Positions 32,517 through 41,360 of a stretch of DNA of 64,000 bases are shown here, piece after piece. Both the position numbers and the translations under genes were made by a program. Under the pieces are notes generated by a model. It saw nothing but the letters and a program-made list of their open reading frames with translations. It was not told where the DNA came from and did not search any database. Origin of the DNA: Shouchella tritolerans (GTDB lineage Bacteria; Bacillota; Bacilli; Bacillales; Bacillaceae_D); contig NZ_JAODPB010000003.1 of NCBI RefSeq assembly GCF_025770735.1, positions 721,526 to 785,525 on the forward strand, written 5' to 3'. The stretch's first letter is position 1, and every line of letters starts with the position of its first letter.

Positions 32517-33446
32517 TTAAAGGCGCTTGGAATGTTGAATAAGTTCTTGCAACAAAACTTGTGACTCTAAACCTTCTCTTGCTGGTACACTCGGCTCAAT
32601 ATTTTGTTGAATACATTGAATGAAATGGTTCACAGCATGCTGAAATCCTTTTTGTTCTAGGATCGATTCCCAGGAGCCAGAATAAAAAGTGGAAAGTTGA
32701 TTATCTGTTTCACATTCAAAGATGTTCATGTTCTTCACACGAAAGATTCCACCAGTTGTTACTAATTCTAGTTGTTCTAGATTAGTGCCTGCACTCCTAT
32801 GCATGGAACTGTTAAAGATGATATTGTCATCTGACTGGAATTGTTGCTGTGTAAAGGCTAACTTAGAATCAATCGTTTTCAAAAAGCCATTTTCAAAACG
32901 TATGTCTCCATCCGAAAGCCATCTAACTGTATCTACTAGGTGGAGATAGTCATCTAACAGGATGTGTTCGTAAGAAAGCGTATCATTGATTGAGGCGATT
33001 CTATGTTTTTCAAGGTTTATCCAAGCAGTGTCTTTCTCTTTCAGTAACTTTTTTAATTTCACATACATCGGTGAGAAGCGCCGATTAAATCCAACCATCA
33101 GCTTCCTGCCAAGCGCCTCACTTAAATGAACCAATTCCTCCGCCTGTTCAACAGTAGCTGCTAATGGTTTATCGACATAAACATCGATTCCATCACGAAG
33201 AAGTTGAGATACAATTTCATAATGTGTTTCTGTTGAGCTATGAACAAAGATGGCATCACATGATTCACTTAACGTAGATAGATCTTCAAATGCTTTGATG
33301 CGATAGTGGTTGCATATTTGTTCTCTTTTTTGTTTATTCGGCGAGTATGCTCCGACAAAGGTCCAATCTACTTCTCTTGATAAAATAGGTAAATACGCTT
33401 TTTGAGCAATCCCACCTAATCCAATCATTCCAATTCTAGGTTTCAT
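32517..33446 (-). CDS. Gfo/Idh/MocA family oxidoreductase
   Basis: A 309-residue NAD(P)-dependent dehydrogenase, distinct from the one at 6410. Motifs are RIGMIGLGGIAQKAYLP (Rossmann), YVDKPLAATVEQAEEL (catalytic Lys region) and DDYLHLVDTVRWL (Asp/His). This shape, shorter than usual, resembles the MviM/YceM-type branch. It stands alone between AT-rich spacers and has no sugar genes next to it. Substrate unknown. Confidence 0.85.
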   Translation of the reverse strand: MKPRIGMIGLGGIAQKAYLPILSREVDWTFVGAYSPNKQKREQICNHYRIKAFEDLSTLSESCDAIFVHSSTETHYEIVSQLLRDGIDVYVDKPLAATVEQAEELVHLSEALGRKLMVGFNRRFSPMYVKLKKLLKEKDTAWINLEKHRIASINDTLSYEHILLDDYLHLVDTVRWLSDGDIRFENGFLKTIDSKLAFTQQQFQSDDNIIFNSSMHRSAGTNLEQLELVTTGGIFRVKNMNIFECETDNQLSTFYSGSWESILEQKGFQHAVNHFIQCIQQNIEPSVPAREGLESQVLLQELIQHSKRL

Positions 33447-33868
33447 CTAACTTATCCTCCAATTAGCCTTTACTTATATTGTTTAGCTTCTTCCAAAGCA
33501 TTTACGGTGAAAATTAATAGATATACAGAATATCTTGCTTTCTTCTTCAAGCTATAATTTACTGTTTAGATATAGTTATCATATACCATAAGTGAAGCAA
33601 TCTCACCGGTCTGAAAAATAAGATTTTTTTAGGGGATATGATGACATGCATATAAATTCGATGCCGTTTCTACCCTGATATTCACACGTTATACCGCTAT
33701 GGCAAAAAAACTAAAATTAATTTGCCATTACTTCCGTTTTCTGTTATGATAAAGGGAATTATTTTTGTTCGGTGTAAAGGATAGTATGAATATTGACTTT
33801 TCGTCTTGATGATACTTTGGACAAGAGTAGTAATATAATGTGTGGCAACGCACTAGGAGGCAACAAAA
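33447..33868. other. Intergenic region with cold-shock leader
   Basis: The left 270 bases show no gene. TTGCCA (33722-33727) and TATGAT (33745-33750), spaced by 17, give a strong promoter. The transcript would carry an unusually long leader of about 110 bases before the cold-shock gene, as seen for cold-shock mRNAs in B. subtilis and E. coli. Confidence 0.6.
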
Positions 33869-34072
33869 ATGGAACAAGGTACAGTGAAATGGTTTAATGC
33901 AGAAAAAGGTTTTGGTTTTATCGAACGCGAAGATGGAGACGATGTATTCGTACACTTCTCTGCTATCCAAAGTGAAGGATTCAAATCTTTAGACGAAGGT
34001 CAAAAAGTAACGTTTGACATTGAGCAAGGTGCTCGTGGAGCTCAAGCAGCTAACGTTCAAAAAACTGCTTAA
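33869..34072 (+). CDS. Cold-shock protein (CspB/CspD type)
   Basis: A 67-residue single-stranded nucleic-acid-binding OB-fold protein. RNP1 is KGFGFIE and RNP2 is VFVHFSAIQ. Length and sequence match CspB and CspD of Bacillus. TAGGAGGCAACAAAA precedes the ATG and a strong terminator follows. Confidence 0.95.
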   Translation: MEQGTVKWFNAEKGFGFIEREDGDDVFVHFSAIQSEGFKSLDEGQKVTFDIEQGARGAQAANVQKTA

Positions 34073-34085
34073 TTAATTTTCATAC

Positions 34086-34118
34086 AAACAGGCTCCTTAT
34101 ATAGGGCCTGTTTTTTTA
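34086..34118 (+). terminator. Terminator of cold-shock gene
   Basis: AAACAGGC and GCCTGTTT enclose a 12-base loop, followed by a T-run. Confidence 0.88.
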
Positions 34119-34234
34119 TGTTCTCTGTATCATGCTCACTAAAAATCCTACTTGAACGTCTTTGAAATGATGACTTTTAATCATAATATTACCAAAAAAT
34201 TTAGTGAATTTTTGAGGTGCAATCATGTCTATCT

Positions 34235-34696
34235 TTAACAGAAACTTTTTATTTGATTTTCGGTGATTCCTTTAATGACTTCCAGTTCACTAAGCAAAAA
34301 TTCATAGGCATTATCCAACATTTCTTTTTCGCTTGTATTAAGTGCTTTTTCTTTCTTAATACGCATTAAATCGCGTACAACTTCAGCACCTTCTTGTATG
34401 TCACCCATTTTTATTTTGTCCGCGTTTACTTTATACCTTTGTTTCCACGGCAGTAACGTATCTGATTCTCCGTGCTGAAATATGTGTATAATGTGGTTTA
34501 TCGCAAGTATATCAGTAACTGGCCGTATACTTGAACTCACTATTTTGCTCGTTGGAATCATAACTTTCATATTGTTGATTGACATTTTTATGATATAATA
34601 CTGTTGTTTTTCCTCTAAAAATTCTATTTCTTCTATCGCCTCAATTACCCCTGCTCCGTGCATCGGATAAACAATGTTATCGCCAATTTGAAACAT
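34235..34696 (-). CDS. CarD-family regulator (YdeB-like)
   Basis: A 153-residue protein with a CarD/TRCF RNA-polymerase-interacting domain at the N-terminus (MFQIGDNIVYPMHGAGVIEA) and a helical C-terminal part. CarD proteins bind RNA polymerase beta subunit and stabilise open complexes; Bacillus homologues (YdeB) are small and poorly studied. ATG 34696 is chosen because ATGGAGGTGGATTGT precedes it and the domain then begins at residue 1; upstream in-frame codons look unused. Stands alone. Confidence 0.85.
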   Translation of the reverse strand: MFQIGDNIVYPMHGAGVIEAIEEIEFLEEKQQYYIIKMSINNMKVMIPTSKIVSSSIRPVTDILAINHIIHIFQHGESDTLLPWKQRYKVNADKIKMGDIQEGAEVVRDLMRIKKEKALNTSEKEMLDNAYEFLLSELEVIKGITENQIKSFC

Positions 34697-34884
34697 ACAA
34701 TCCACCTCCATATACGGGACTTTCTTAAGGTTACCATACATTTGTTTATTTAACAAATTTTTAATTATAACACGATGATTTTTTTATTGTCAACAGCTTT
34801 TTTTCGATATCAATCTTAAGCAAAAGACGACATGATCGCTTCGTCGGTCACGGTGTAGGACGTTATACGATCAGCAATTATTTA

Positions 34885-34956
34885 TTAAATCAAGAACTCT
34901 TGATTTTTAGTTTATTGTCCTTTAGAATGGACTTAAATCAATTTTTTTTGATTTAA
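34885..34956 (+). promoter_or_regulatory. ars promoter with two ArsR operators
   Basis: TTGATT (34900-34905) and TAGAAT (34923-34928) are 17 bases apart. Operator 1, TTAAATCAA-N6-TTGATTTTT (34885-34908), covers the -35; operator 2, TTAAATCAA-N6-TTGATTTAA (34933-34956), lies after the -10. This ATCAA-N6-TTGAT layout is that of known ArsR boxes. Confidence 0.8.
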
Positions 34957-34972
34957 AAGTTGAGGTGCTATC

Positions 34973-35290
34973 ATGAAACAACCTGTTAATAATCATCTTT
35001 CCAATCAAGAATTAGAGGATTTCCAAACCAAGTTTAAGGCATTAGCCGACACAAAACGTTTACGTCTGTTAAATGTCCTTAGTCTAAAAGGTAAAACGTG
35101 TGTATGTGATCTTACGGAAGAGATGCAAATGAGCCAATCTAAGCTATCCTACCACCTGAAGATTTTAGTCGACGCAAATTTGTTGAAAATGGAAACAAAG
35201 GGTACTTGGAGTTATTACAGTGTTAATGAGACAGAAGTTGATGCCTTACTGTCGGAACAACTCTGCTGTATATTAAAACCGTCTAAGTAA
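34973..35290 (+). CDS. arsR: ArsR-family metalloid-responsive repressor (first)
   Basis: A 105-residue ArsR/SmtB regulator. KALADTKRLRLLNVLS starts the winged helix, the metal motif CVCDL in the recognition-helix region holds the two Cys of the As(III)-binding site, and SQSKLSYHLKILVDANLL is the DNA-binding helix. A further Cys pair, LCCILKPSK, is at the C-terminus. GAGGTGCTATC precedes the ATG. Its own promoter contains two copies of its likely operator; two more lie downstream. Confidence 0.92.
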   Translation: MKQPVNNHLSNQELEDFQTKFKALADTKRLRLLNVLSLKGKTCVCDLTEEMQMSQSKLSYHLKILVDANLLKMETKGTWSYYSVNETEVDALLSEQLCCILKPSK

Positions 35291-35309
35291 CGGTTTTAAT
35301 TATAAATTG

Positions 35310-35333
35310 TTAAATCAATTTTTCTTGATGGAG
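35310..35333 (+). promoter_or_regulatory. ArsR-type operator copy 3
   Basis: TTAAATCAA-N6-TTGATGGAG has a complete left half and a partial right half with the same N6 spacing as the promoter operators. The right half overlaps the ribosome site of the next small gene. Confidence 0.6.
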
Positions 35334-35345
35334 GTGAGTGGCAAG

Positions 35346-35501
35346 TTGAGGATACTAAAACGTTTCTTTTCTCCTTTTAACAAATGTTGTAAAGAGCCAG
35401 TAGATGAGATGAAGCAATTGCTAAAAGAAGAGAGGATGGAACAAGTAAAAGATCAAGTGGTGCTTCGTTACTATCAAAATGGGGCTTGCTGTGTTTATTA
35501 A
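35346..35501 (+). CDS. Small Cys-pair protein in ars operon (51 residues)
   Basis: A 51-residue product that I do not recognise. It starts at TTG 35346, seven bases after GGAGGTGAG; an ATG-started longer frame at 35307 has no site. The basic N-terminus (MRILKRFFSPFNK) is followed by CCKEPVDEMKQLLKEERMEQ, a helix, and the end NGACCVY. Two Cys-Cys pairs would suit trivalent arsenic or another soft metal, so a metallochaperone or sequestering role is possible, but this is inference. It lies between arsR and arsI, each preceded by an ars operator. Confidence 0.6.
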   Translation: MRILKRFFSPFNKCCKEPVDEMKQLLKEERMEQVKDQVVLRYYQNGACCVY

Positions 35502-35521
35502 ATCAAATTTTATTGATATAG
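35498..35521 (+). promoter_or_regulatory. ArsR-type operator copy 4
   Basis: TTAAATCAA-N6-TTGATATAG: same layout, complete left half. It overlaps the stop codon of the small Cys-pair gene and ends before the ribosome site of arsI. Confidence 0.6.
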
Positions 35522-35534
35522 AGGAGGAATAATA

Positions 35535-35930
35535 ATGGTGAATGTGCACATTGGGCTTAATGTAAAAAATTTAAGTGAAAGTCAAACCTTTTATAAACGA
35601 TTCTTAGGCGTGAAACCGGTAAAAGTAAAAGACGATTATGTCAAATTTCTGACACAAGAACCTAATTTAAATTTGACGTTAACACAAAAAAATAAAGTGG
35701 CTGGAAATCAAATTAATCATTTAGGTATACAGGTTGAGACCAAAGAAGATGTACTTAAACATAAAGAAAGGCTCGAACGTGAAGGTTTCTTTGTCCGTGA
35801 AGAATTGAATACTACTTGTTGTTATGCTGTACAAGATAAATTTTGGGTAACCGATCCCGATGGAAACAAATGGGAATATTTTTATACAAAACAAGACAGT
35901 GAGAAGATAGGCAATACTCCTATATCTTGA
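35535..35930 (+). CDS. arsI: ArsI-type C-As lyase (VOC family)
   Basis: A 131-residue vicinal-oxygen-chelate enzyme of the ArsI/CadI family; ArsI is an Fe(II) dioxygenase that cleaves the C-As bond of trivalent organoarsenicals such as MAs(III) and roxarsone. The family hallmark is the vicinal Cys pair in LNTTCCYAVQDKFW, which binds the arsenical. Metal ligands are His in VNVHIGLNV, His in INHLGIQVE and Glu in DPDGNKWEYFY. AGAGGAGGAAT precedes the ATG. Its location in an ars cluster supports the assignment over CadI. Confidence 0.88.
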   Translation: MVNVHIGLNVKNLSESQTFYKRFLGVKPVKVKDDYVKFLTQEPNLNLTLTQKNKVAGNQINHLGIQVETKEDVLKHKERLEREGFFVREELNTTCCYAVQDKFWVTDPDGNKWEYFYTKQDSEKIGNTPIS

Positions 35931-36057
35931 ATGATAAAAAACGGGTACAAGGTGCTCGTTTTTTTATGGGAACGCATAAATTATTGTCATTTATATTAGC
36001 ATTTACTTATATAATGATTCCGTTATATAATATTGTTTGGAAGGGGGAAGATCATGA

Positions 36058-36402
36058 ATGGTATTTAAGTCACTGAGCTCCGAAGAAATTGCGAAATGCA
36101 TGAAAGTGATTAGTGATCCCACTCGGTTGCTCATGTTGAAACTTGTTTCAAAGAAAAAATATTGCGTTTGTCAATTTGTCGATATGTTTGAAGCGAGTCA
36201 GCCTTCAATTAGTCAGCATTTAAAGAAACTTAAGGAAGCTGGCCTAGTAGTGGAAACGCGAAAAGGCCAATGGCGTTTTTATTCTTTGAACCAATCCTCT
36301 CCGAAAGCTGAATTCGTTCAAGCCATTTTGAAGCAACTTTCAGATCAAGATGAACGCTACCGCAGTCTTTTAGAGAAGGAAATATCTGTAGACTGTGGGT
36401 AA
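36058..36402 (+). CDS. arsR: ArsR-family repressor (second)
   Basis: A 114-residue ArsR/SmtB regulator, different from the first: MKVISDPTRLLMLKLVS, the CVCQFVDMF metal motif, and QPSISQHLKKLKEAGLV as the DNA-binding helix. The last residues VDCG may add a ligand. GGAAGGGGGAAG precedes the ATG. The upstream DNA has the direct repeat TTATATAAT twice (near 36008-36035), not the TTAAATCAA operators, so this repressor probably has a separate operator. Confidence 0.9.
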   Translation: MVFKSLSSEEIAKCMKVISDPTRLLMLKLVSKKKYCVCQFVDMFEASQPSISQHLKKLKEAGLVVETRKGQWRFYSLNQSSPKAEFVQAILKQLSDQDERYRSLLEKEISVDCG

Positions 36403-36417
36403 AGGGAGGATTAAGCG

Positions 36418-37716
36418 TTGTTAACGGTTATTTTTGCTTCATTGATTTTTATTATGACGCTCGCGTTGGTTATTTGGCAGCCTCGTAACTTGAATATTGG
36501 TTGGTCGGCGTGTGGAGGAGCTATTCTTGCTTTATTACTTGGCGTTGTCTCAATTGCAGATGTGGTTGAAGTGACGGGGATTGTGTGGAATGGCACGTTG
36601 ACATTTATTGCCGTTATTATTATTTCCTTAATCCTCGATGAGATTGGTTTCTTTGAATGGGCCGCCTTACATATGACCAAGGCAGCGAAGGGGAACGCCA
36701 AGCTGATGTTTGTATACGTGTGCATTCTTGGTTCCGTAGTTGCGGCGTTTTTTGCCAACGATGGTGCTGCCTTAATTCTAACGCCAATCGTTTTAGCGAT
36801 GGTCCGTGCTTTAAACTTTAATGAAAAAATGGTATTCCCTTTTATCATTGCCAGTGGATTTATCGCTGACTCAACGTCTCTGCCACTCATTGTGAGTAAC
36901 TTAGTGAACATTGTTTCGGCTGACTTTTTTGGCATTGGCTTTATTGAGTATGCGACACGCATGATTGTTCCGAATGTCTTCTCTTTAATCGCGAGTATCC
37001 TCGTGTTGTATCTCTACTTCCGAAAAAGCATCCCGAAAAACTATGATTACGAGACGTTGCAATCACCTGCATCGGCAATTAAAGACGATAACATGTTTCG
37101 CTTGTCATGGTGGGTGCTTGTTCTATTGTTAATTGGTTACTTAGTTAGTGAGTTTTTGCATATCCCCGTTTCTATTATTGCAGGACTGATTGCGTTGATC
37201 TTTTTAGTGATAGCTAGAAAAAGCCCTGTTATTCAAACCCGGTCTATATTGAAAGGCGCGCCATGGAACATTGTTTTTTTCTCGATTGGGATGTATGTGG
37301 TCGTGTTCGGCTTACAAAATGTCGGTTTAACAGATTTACTCGCTTTGGGACTTGAGAGGATCGCGGAGCAAGGTGTTTTTGCTGCTACAATGGGGATGGG
37401 GTTTGTTGCCGCTGTTTTAAGTTCGATGATGAACAACATGCCAACGGTAATGATCAATGCGATTGCTATTGATACGACGAGCGCGACTGGATTAATGAAG
37501 GAAGCGATGGTTTACGCAAATGTGATTGGTTCCGATTTAGGGCCGAAAATAACACCCATTGGTTCACTCGCCACATTATTGTGGCTCCATGTGTTGACAC
37601 AAAAAGGTGTAAAAATCTCATGGGGTACTTATTTTAAGACTGGTGTAGTCATTACTTTACCTGTGTTGTTTATAACGTTATTAGGTTTATACCTCTGGTT
37701 AATGATCATTCATTAA
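36418..37716 (+). CDS. arsB: ArsB arsenite efflux permease
   Basis: A 432-residue, 11-12-helix permease that exports As(III)/Sb(III) using the membrane potential. The N-terminal block [20 protein letters not shown] and the [15 protein letters not shown] and [14 protein letters not shown] segments are classic ArsB. The start codon is TTG 36418, six bases after GGGAGGATT. It is 16 bases after arsR and 15 before arsC; no arsA is present, so transport is ATP-independent. Confidence 0.93.
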   Translation: MLTVIFASLIFIMTLALVIWQPRNLNIGWSACGGAILALLLGVVSIADVVEVTGIVWNGTLTFIAVIIISLILDEIGFFEWAALHMTKAAKGNAKLMFVYVCILGSVVAAFFANDGAALILTPIVLAMVRALNFNEKMVFPFIIASGFIADSTSLPLIVSNLVNIVSADFFGIGFIEYATRMIVPNVFSLIASILVLYLYFRKSIPKNYDYETLQSPASAIKDDNMFRLSWWVLVLLLIGYLVSEFLHIPVSIIAGLIALIFLVIARKSPVIQTRSILKGAPWNIVFFSIGMYVVVFGLQNVGLTDLLALGLERIAEQGVFAATMGMGFVAAVLSSMMNNMPTVMINAIAIDTTSATGLMKEAMVYANVIGSDLGPKITPIGSLATLLWLHVLTQKGVKISWGTYFKTGVVITLPVLFITLLGLYLWLMIIH

Positions 37717-37730
37717 GGAGTGGAAGGCAC

Positions 37731-38150
37731 ATGTCAAAGAAAACCATTTACTTTTTATGTACAGGAAACTCATGCCGCAGTCAGATGGCGGAAGGATTTG
37801 GGAAGCATTATCTATCAGATGAGTGGGAGGTCTATAGCGCAGGAATTGAAGCCCATGGTTTGAATCCTAATGCCGTAAAAGCAATGAACGAAGTAGGGAT
37901 TGATATCTCCAATCAAACATCCGATCTCATTCATGTAGACCTGTTAAACAACGCTGACTTTGTTGTGACGCTATGCGGCGATGCAGCAGACAAATGCCCG
38001 TTGACGCCAGCACATGTGAAACGTGACCATTGGGGGTTTGATGATCCGGCGAAGGCAGAAGGTACCGAAGAAGAAAGATGGATGGTCTTTCAACGAGTCC
38101 GAGATGAGATAGGAACACGTATAAAGAAATTCGCAGAAACAGGAGAATAA
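37731..38150 (+). CDS. arsC: ArsC thioredoxin-coupled arsenate reductase
   Basis: A 139-residue reductase with the low-molecular-weight phosphatase fold, converting As(V) to As(III) for ArsB. The catalytic loop [14 protein letters not shown] holds Cys10, and the redox pair lies in [16 protein letters not shown] (Cys82 and Cys89 types). AAGGAGTGGAAGGCAC precedes the ATG. A terminator follows. Confidence 0.95.
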   Translation: MSKKTIYFLCTGNSCRSQMAEGFGKHYLSDEWEVYSAGIEAHGLNPNAVKAMNEVGIDISNQTSDLIHVDLLNNADFVVTLCGDAADKCPLTPAHVKRDHWGFDDPAKAEGTEEERWMVFQRVRDEIGTRIKKFAETGE

Positions 38151-38160
38151 TGGTATGGAG

Positions 38161-38196
38161 AAGGCGCAATTTTACAGGATATTGCGTCTTTTTTTC
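38161..38196 (+). terminator. Terminator of arsB-arsC operon
   Basis: AAGGCGCAAT and ATTGCGTCTT form a stem with one mismatch around a 10-base loop and are followed by TTTTTT. Confidence 0.85.
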
Positions 38197-38326
38197 TGAT
38201 TAATGTGTTTGAATCAAGTTCTCAATGCTACTAAAGGGCCAAGGGGAGAAGAGACATATATACGATTGTCGAACTACTAAGAATAAAGCGGCTTCCTGTT
38301 TAATATGATGAAGGGGATTAAAAAAA

Positions 38327-39511
38327 ATGAAACGGGGAGATAACGTGAAGCCGCTAAAAGGGAACTCAAATATTCCGCAGCCTATTCGAGCTGATGGCGC
38401 TGGAGGCGTTGATCGTGGTCCGCGGAATTTGATGCGTGATCTCCAAAACCCTAATATACTTGTTCCACCAGAAACCGATCGTGGGTTGATTCCTAATTTG
38501 CGTTTTTCTTTTTCCGATGCCCATATGCAATTAAATCATGGCGGTTGGTCAAGAGAAATTACTCAAAGGGATTTGCCGATTGCGACAACACTTGCCGGAG
38601 TGAATATGAGTTTAACACCAGGAGGCGTACGTGAGCTTCATTGGCACAAGCAAGCAGAATGGTCCTATATGTTACTTGGCCATGCCCGGATCACGGCTGT
38701 TGATCAAAATGGCAGGAACTTTATAGAAGATGTCGGCCCAGGAGACTTATGGTATTTTCCCCCTGGCATTCCCCACTCCATTCAAGGTTTGGATGACGGT
38801 TGTGAATTTTTGCTTGTCTTTGATGATGGGATGTTCTCTGATTTAAGTACATTGTCGTTGTCCGATTGGATGGCCCACACACCGAAAGACGTTCTTTCGG
38901 CAAATTTTGGTGTACCTGAATCTGTATTTGCAACCATTCCAACTGAACAAGTGTATATTTACCAAGACGAAGTTCCAGGACCGTTGCAGTCGCAACAAAT
39001 GACCTCCCCTTATGGCGCAGTGCCACAAACGTTTAAGCATGAATTATTAAAACAGCCCCCATTGATCACACCAGGAGGCAGTGTACGTATTGTGGATTCA
39101 AGGAATTTTCCTGTTTCCAAAACAATTGCTGCTGCTTTGGTTGAAGTTGAACCAGGCGCTATGCGGGAAATGCACTGGCATCCGAACAATGATGAATGGC
39201 AGTATTACTTAACTGGCCAGGCAAGAATGACTGTGTTTACTGGGAATGGTGTAGCGCGTACATTTGATTATCGGGCTGGTGATGTTGGGTACGTCCCTTT
39301 TGCCACAGGGCACTATATTCAAAATACAGGCGACGAATCGGTGTGGTTTCTTGAAATGTTCAAAAGCGATCAGTTTGAAGATGTGTCTTTAAATCAATGG
39401 TTGGCTCTTACTCCAAAGGAACTTGTCCAACATAATATAAATGTCGATTCCAAGTTTACTGATCAGTTAAGGAAAGAAAAATGGCCCGTTGTGAAGTACC
39501 CTACAATATGA
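38327..39511 (+). CDS. oxdC: Bicupin oxalate decarboxylase (OxdC family)
   Basis: A 394-residue two-domain cupin that splits oxalate to formate and CO2 using Mn. Both Mn sites are present: domain 1 [18 protein letters not shown] with later [13 protein letters not shown], and domain 2 [19 protein letters not shown] with [14 protein letters not shown]. The lid over site 1 reads FSDLSTLS where B. subtilis OxdC has SENST; the general-acid Glu is replaced by Asp. Such changes influence the balance of decarboxylase and oxidase activity, so the reaction should be confirmed. GATGAAGGGGATT precedes the ATG. Stands alone with a terminator. Confidence 0.9.
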   Translation: MKRGDNVKPLKGNSNIPQPIRADGAGGVDRGPRNLMRDLQNPNILVPPETDRGLIPNLRFSFSDAHMQLNHGGWSREITQRDLPIATTLAGVNMSLTPGGVRELHWHKQAEWSYMLLGHARITAVDQNGRNFIEDVGPGDLWYFPPGIPHSIQGLDDGCEFLLVFDDGMFSDLSTLSLSDWMAHTPKDVLSANFGVPESVFATIPTEQVYIYQDEVPGPLQSQQMTSPYGAVPQTFKHELLKQPPLITPGGSVRIVDSRNFPVSKTIAAALVEVEPGAMREMHWHPNNDEWQYYLTGQARMTVFTGNGVARTFDYRAGDVGYVPFATGHYIQNTGDESVWFLEMFKSDQFEDVSLNQWLALTPKELVQHNINVDSKFTDQLRKEKWPVVKYPTI

Positions 39512-39541
39512 ATGATGATTATAAGAGTATGGGAACTGAGG

Positions 39542-39574
39542 AGTACCAAGTCTTTTAGGCTTCGGTGCTTTTTT
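39542..39574 (+). terminator. Terminator of oxalate decarboxylase gene
   Basis: AGTACCAAG and CTTCGGTGCT pair with one bulge and a G-T, followed by TTTTTT. Confidence 0.7.
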
Positions 39575-39782
39575 ATGTTTATAAATGACGAGCTATTTTA
39601 TTATCCTTTAGTATCTTTTTGTATACTATAGAACGTTAATGTGCCTACTTCCTTTCATTATTCTAAGGGTTTATTATGACCTTAATCGATAAACAATAAC
39701 AGAATGAACAACAACATTGCGCCCCCACTTAACGCTTTGCCTTATATTAAGCTTTGTTTGTAGAATCTATAGGAGGTAAAAA

Positions 39783-40643
39783 ATGAATTCCTATCATAGA
39801 AAACCAAATACATTTGTGAACCACGTTCATTTAAAAGTTGAACATTTAAGGCGTTCCCTTGAATTTTATAAAGGCTTAATGGGATTTCAAGTATTAAATC
39901 AATCAGGAAAAAAAGCAGTGTTGACAGCAAACGGGACAACGCCTTTGCTTACAATTGAACAACCTGAAAATATTATTCCTAAGCAAGGGCGGACAACAGG
40001 TTTGTATCATTATGCTTTACTTTTTCCTACGCGTAAAGATTTAGGGAAACTGATCATTCATCTGTTGAATGAAAAGTATCCATTACAAGGAGCTACCTAT
40101 CATGGAACTCATGATGCTTTATACTTTCAAGACCCTGATGGTCATGGTATCGAAGTAGCAGTAGACACTGATCCGTCGACATGGAGAAACACAACAGGAG
40201 AAATAGATTTTTCGAAGCAAGCTCCAATGGATGTCGAGAGCATTATTGCTGAAGCAAACGGAGAAACATGGAATGGCATTCCAAAAGAAACAATGATCGG
40301 TCATATTCATCTACATGTATCTAATTTAGAAAAAACGAAGAAATTTTATCATGAGGGTCTAGGGTTTGATATTACCATGGATATACCAAATCAAATGGCC
40401 TTTTTCTCAAGCGGCGGGTATCACCATCATATTGGAACAAATATGTGGTTTGGAAAAAATGCCCCGAAACCTGTGTCCAATAGTGTAAGAATGCTTTTTT
40501 ATACGGTTGTTATCCCAAGCGAGGAACAAAGAAGATCAATGGTTGTAAAATTAGAGGCTATGGGTTATCGAGTCATAGAAGAGAATGGGGCATTCATTAC
40601 CGAAGATCCATCTGGAAACCAAATTCATTTGCATGTCGATTAA
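39783..40643 (+). CDS. catE: Catechol-2,3-dioxygenase-like VOC protein (CatE type)
   Basis: A 286-residue protein of two VOC halves like B. subtilis CatE: residues about 10-125 and about 170-286. Signatures: NHVHLKVEHLRRSLEFYKGL, TGLYHYALLFPTRK, DPDGHGIEVAVD, GHIHLHVSNLEKTKKFY, GYHHHIGTNMWFGKN. Fe(II) ligands are expected among these His residues. The family opens catechol rings next to the hydroxyls; the real substrate here is uncertain. ATAGGAGGTAAAAA precedes the ATG. Confidence 0.88.
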   Translation: MNSYHRKPNTFVNHVHLKVEHLRRSLEFYKGLMGFQVLNQSGKKAVLTANGTTPLLTIEQPENIIPKQGRTTGLYHYALLFPTRKDLGKLIIHLLNEKYPLQGATYHGTHDALYFQDPDGHGIEVAVDTDPSTWRNTTGEIDFSKQAPMDVESIIAEANGETWNGIPKETMIGHIHLHVSNLEKTKKFYHEGLGFDITMDIPNQMAFFSSGGYHHHIGTNMWFGKNAPKPVSNSVRMLFYTVVIPSEEQRRSMVVKLEAMGYRVIEENGAFITEDPSGNQIHLHVD

Positions 40644-40682
40644 TCAGATTGCCTCACGCATGTCGAATTATAGGATTGTTCG

Positions 40683-40723
40683 AAACCGACTATTTTGTTA
40701 TCTACAAAGCAGTCGGTTTTTTT
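40683..40723 (+). terminator. Terminator of CatE-type gene
   Basis: AAACCGACT and AGTCGGTTT form a 9-bp stem with a 19-base loop, followed by TTTTT. Confidence 0.85.
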
Positions 40724-40760
40724 ACATAATGAGCTTGGTACAATGATCGATAAAATTTAA

Positions 40761-41114
40761 TTAACACTTGCAAACCATTAACATATTTCCGTCTAAGTCT
40801 TCAAAATTAAAGTAATGGTTGTTTTCTATTCCTGTAAAGAGTTTCACGCCTTTACTCTGCATATATTGATAAGCTTCTTCAATATTATTGGTATTGAAAT
40901 GGAAGGCTGGTGTCTGAAACGTTTTTTCTGGCGAATATATTTTGCTATCTAGTACAATCCCCGTTCCTTCTAATTGAACGACATAAAGGTGACCAAACAG
41001 AATCTCCCCATCTCCATTGAAGCCAAAAATATCACAGTACCAATCTTTGGCTTTGTTTATGTCACTGACAGGAATGAATACAGTGCCAATTTGTTTTAAT
41101 ATTGGATTGTCCAT
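40761..41114 (-). CDS. VOC-family protein
   Basis: A 117-residue glyoxalase/bleomycin-resistance-fold protein. TVFIPVSDINKAKDWYCDIF is the typical first unit and AFHFNTNNIEEAYQYMQSKG and FNFEDLDGNMLMVCKC the second. ATG 41114 follows AGGAGGGGTTG; an earlier in-frame start at 41150 is less likely. Substrate unknown. Confidence 0.82.
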   Translation of the reverse strand: MDNPILKQIGTVFIPVSDINKAKDWYCDIFGFNGDGEILFGHLYVVQLEGTGIVLDSKIYSPEKTFQTPAFHFNTNNIEEAYQYMQSKGVKLFTGIENNHYFNFEDLDGNMLMVCKC

Positions 41115-41360
41115 GAGCCCAACCCCTCCTAACATTATTTCCCCCGGCAAACTAGAGTTAACTTCATTCTCAACTCCTTCAAACCTTGATAGGTAGCTAT
41201 TCTGCGCTTAACTTAAAACTCCTGCTTACTGTGGCGACCTGAATGGATGGTGGAAGACAGAATAAGTGGTTCGGTGATTTTAGAATTTTTCATTCGAAAA
41301 ATGTTGAACAATTTTCTTTCTTAGTGTACTCTGTATATGAAAAAATGTAGGAGGGTGCCA

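Noticed and set aside
33728..33970. Minus-strand frame over the cold-shock gene
   Set aside because: It is the antisense of the leader and cold-shock coding region, with no ribosome site.
34885..34956. Riboswitch before arsR
   Set aside because: The inverted repeats sit at promoter positions and match ArsR operators; no riboswitch core was recognised.
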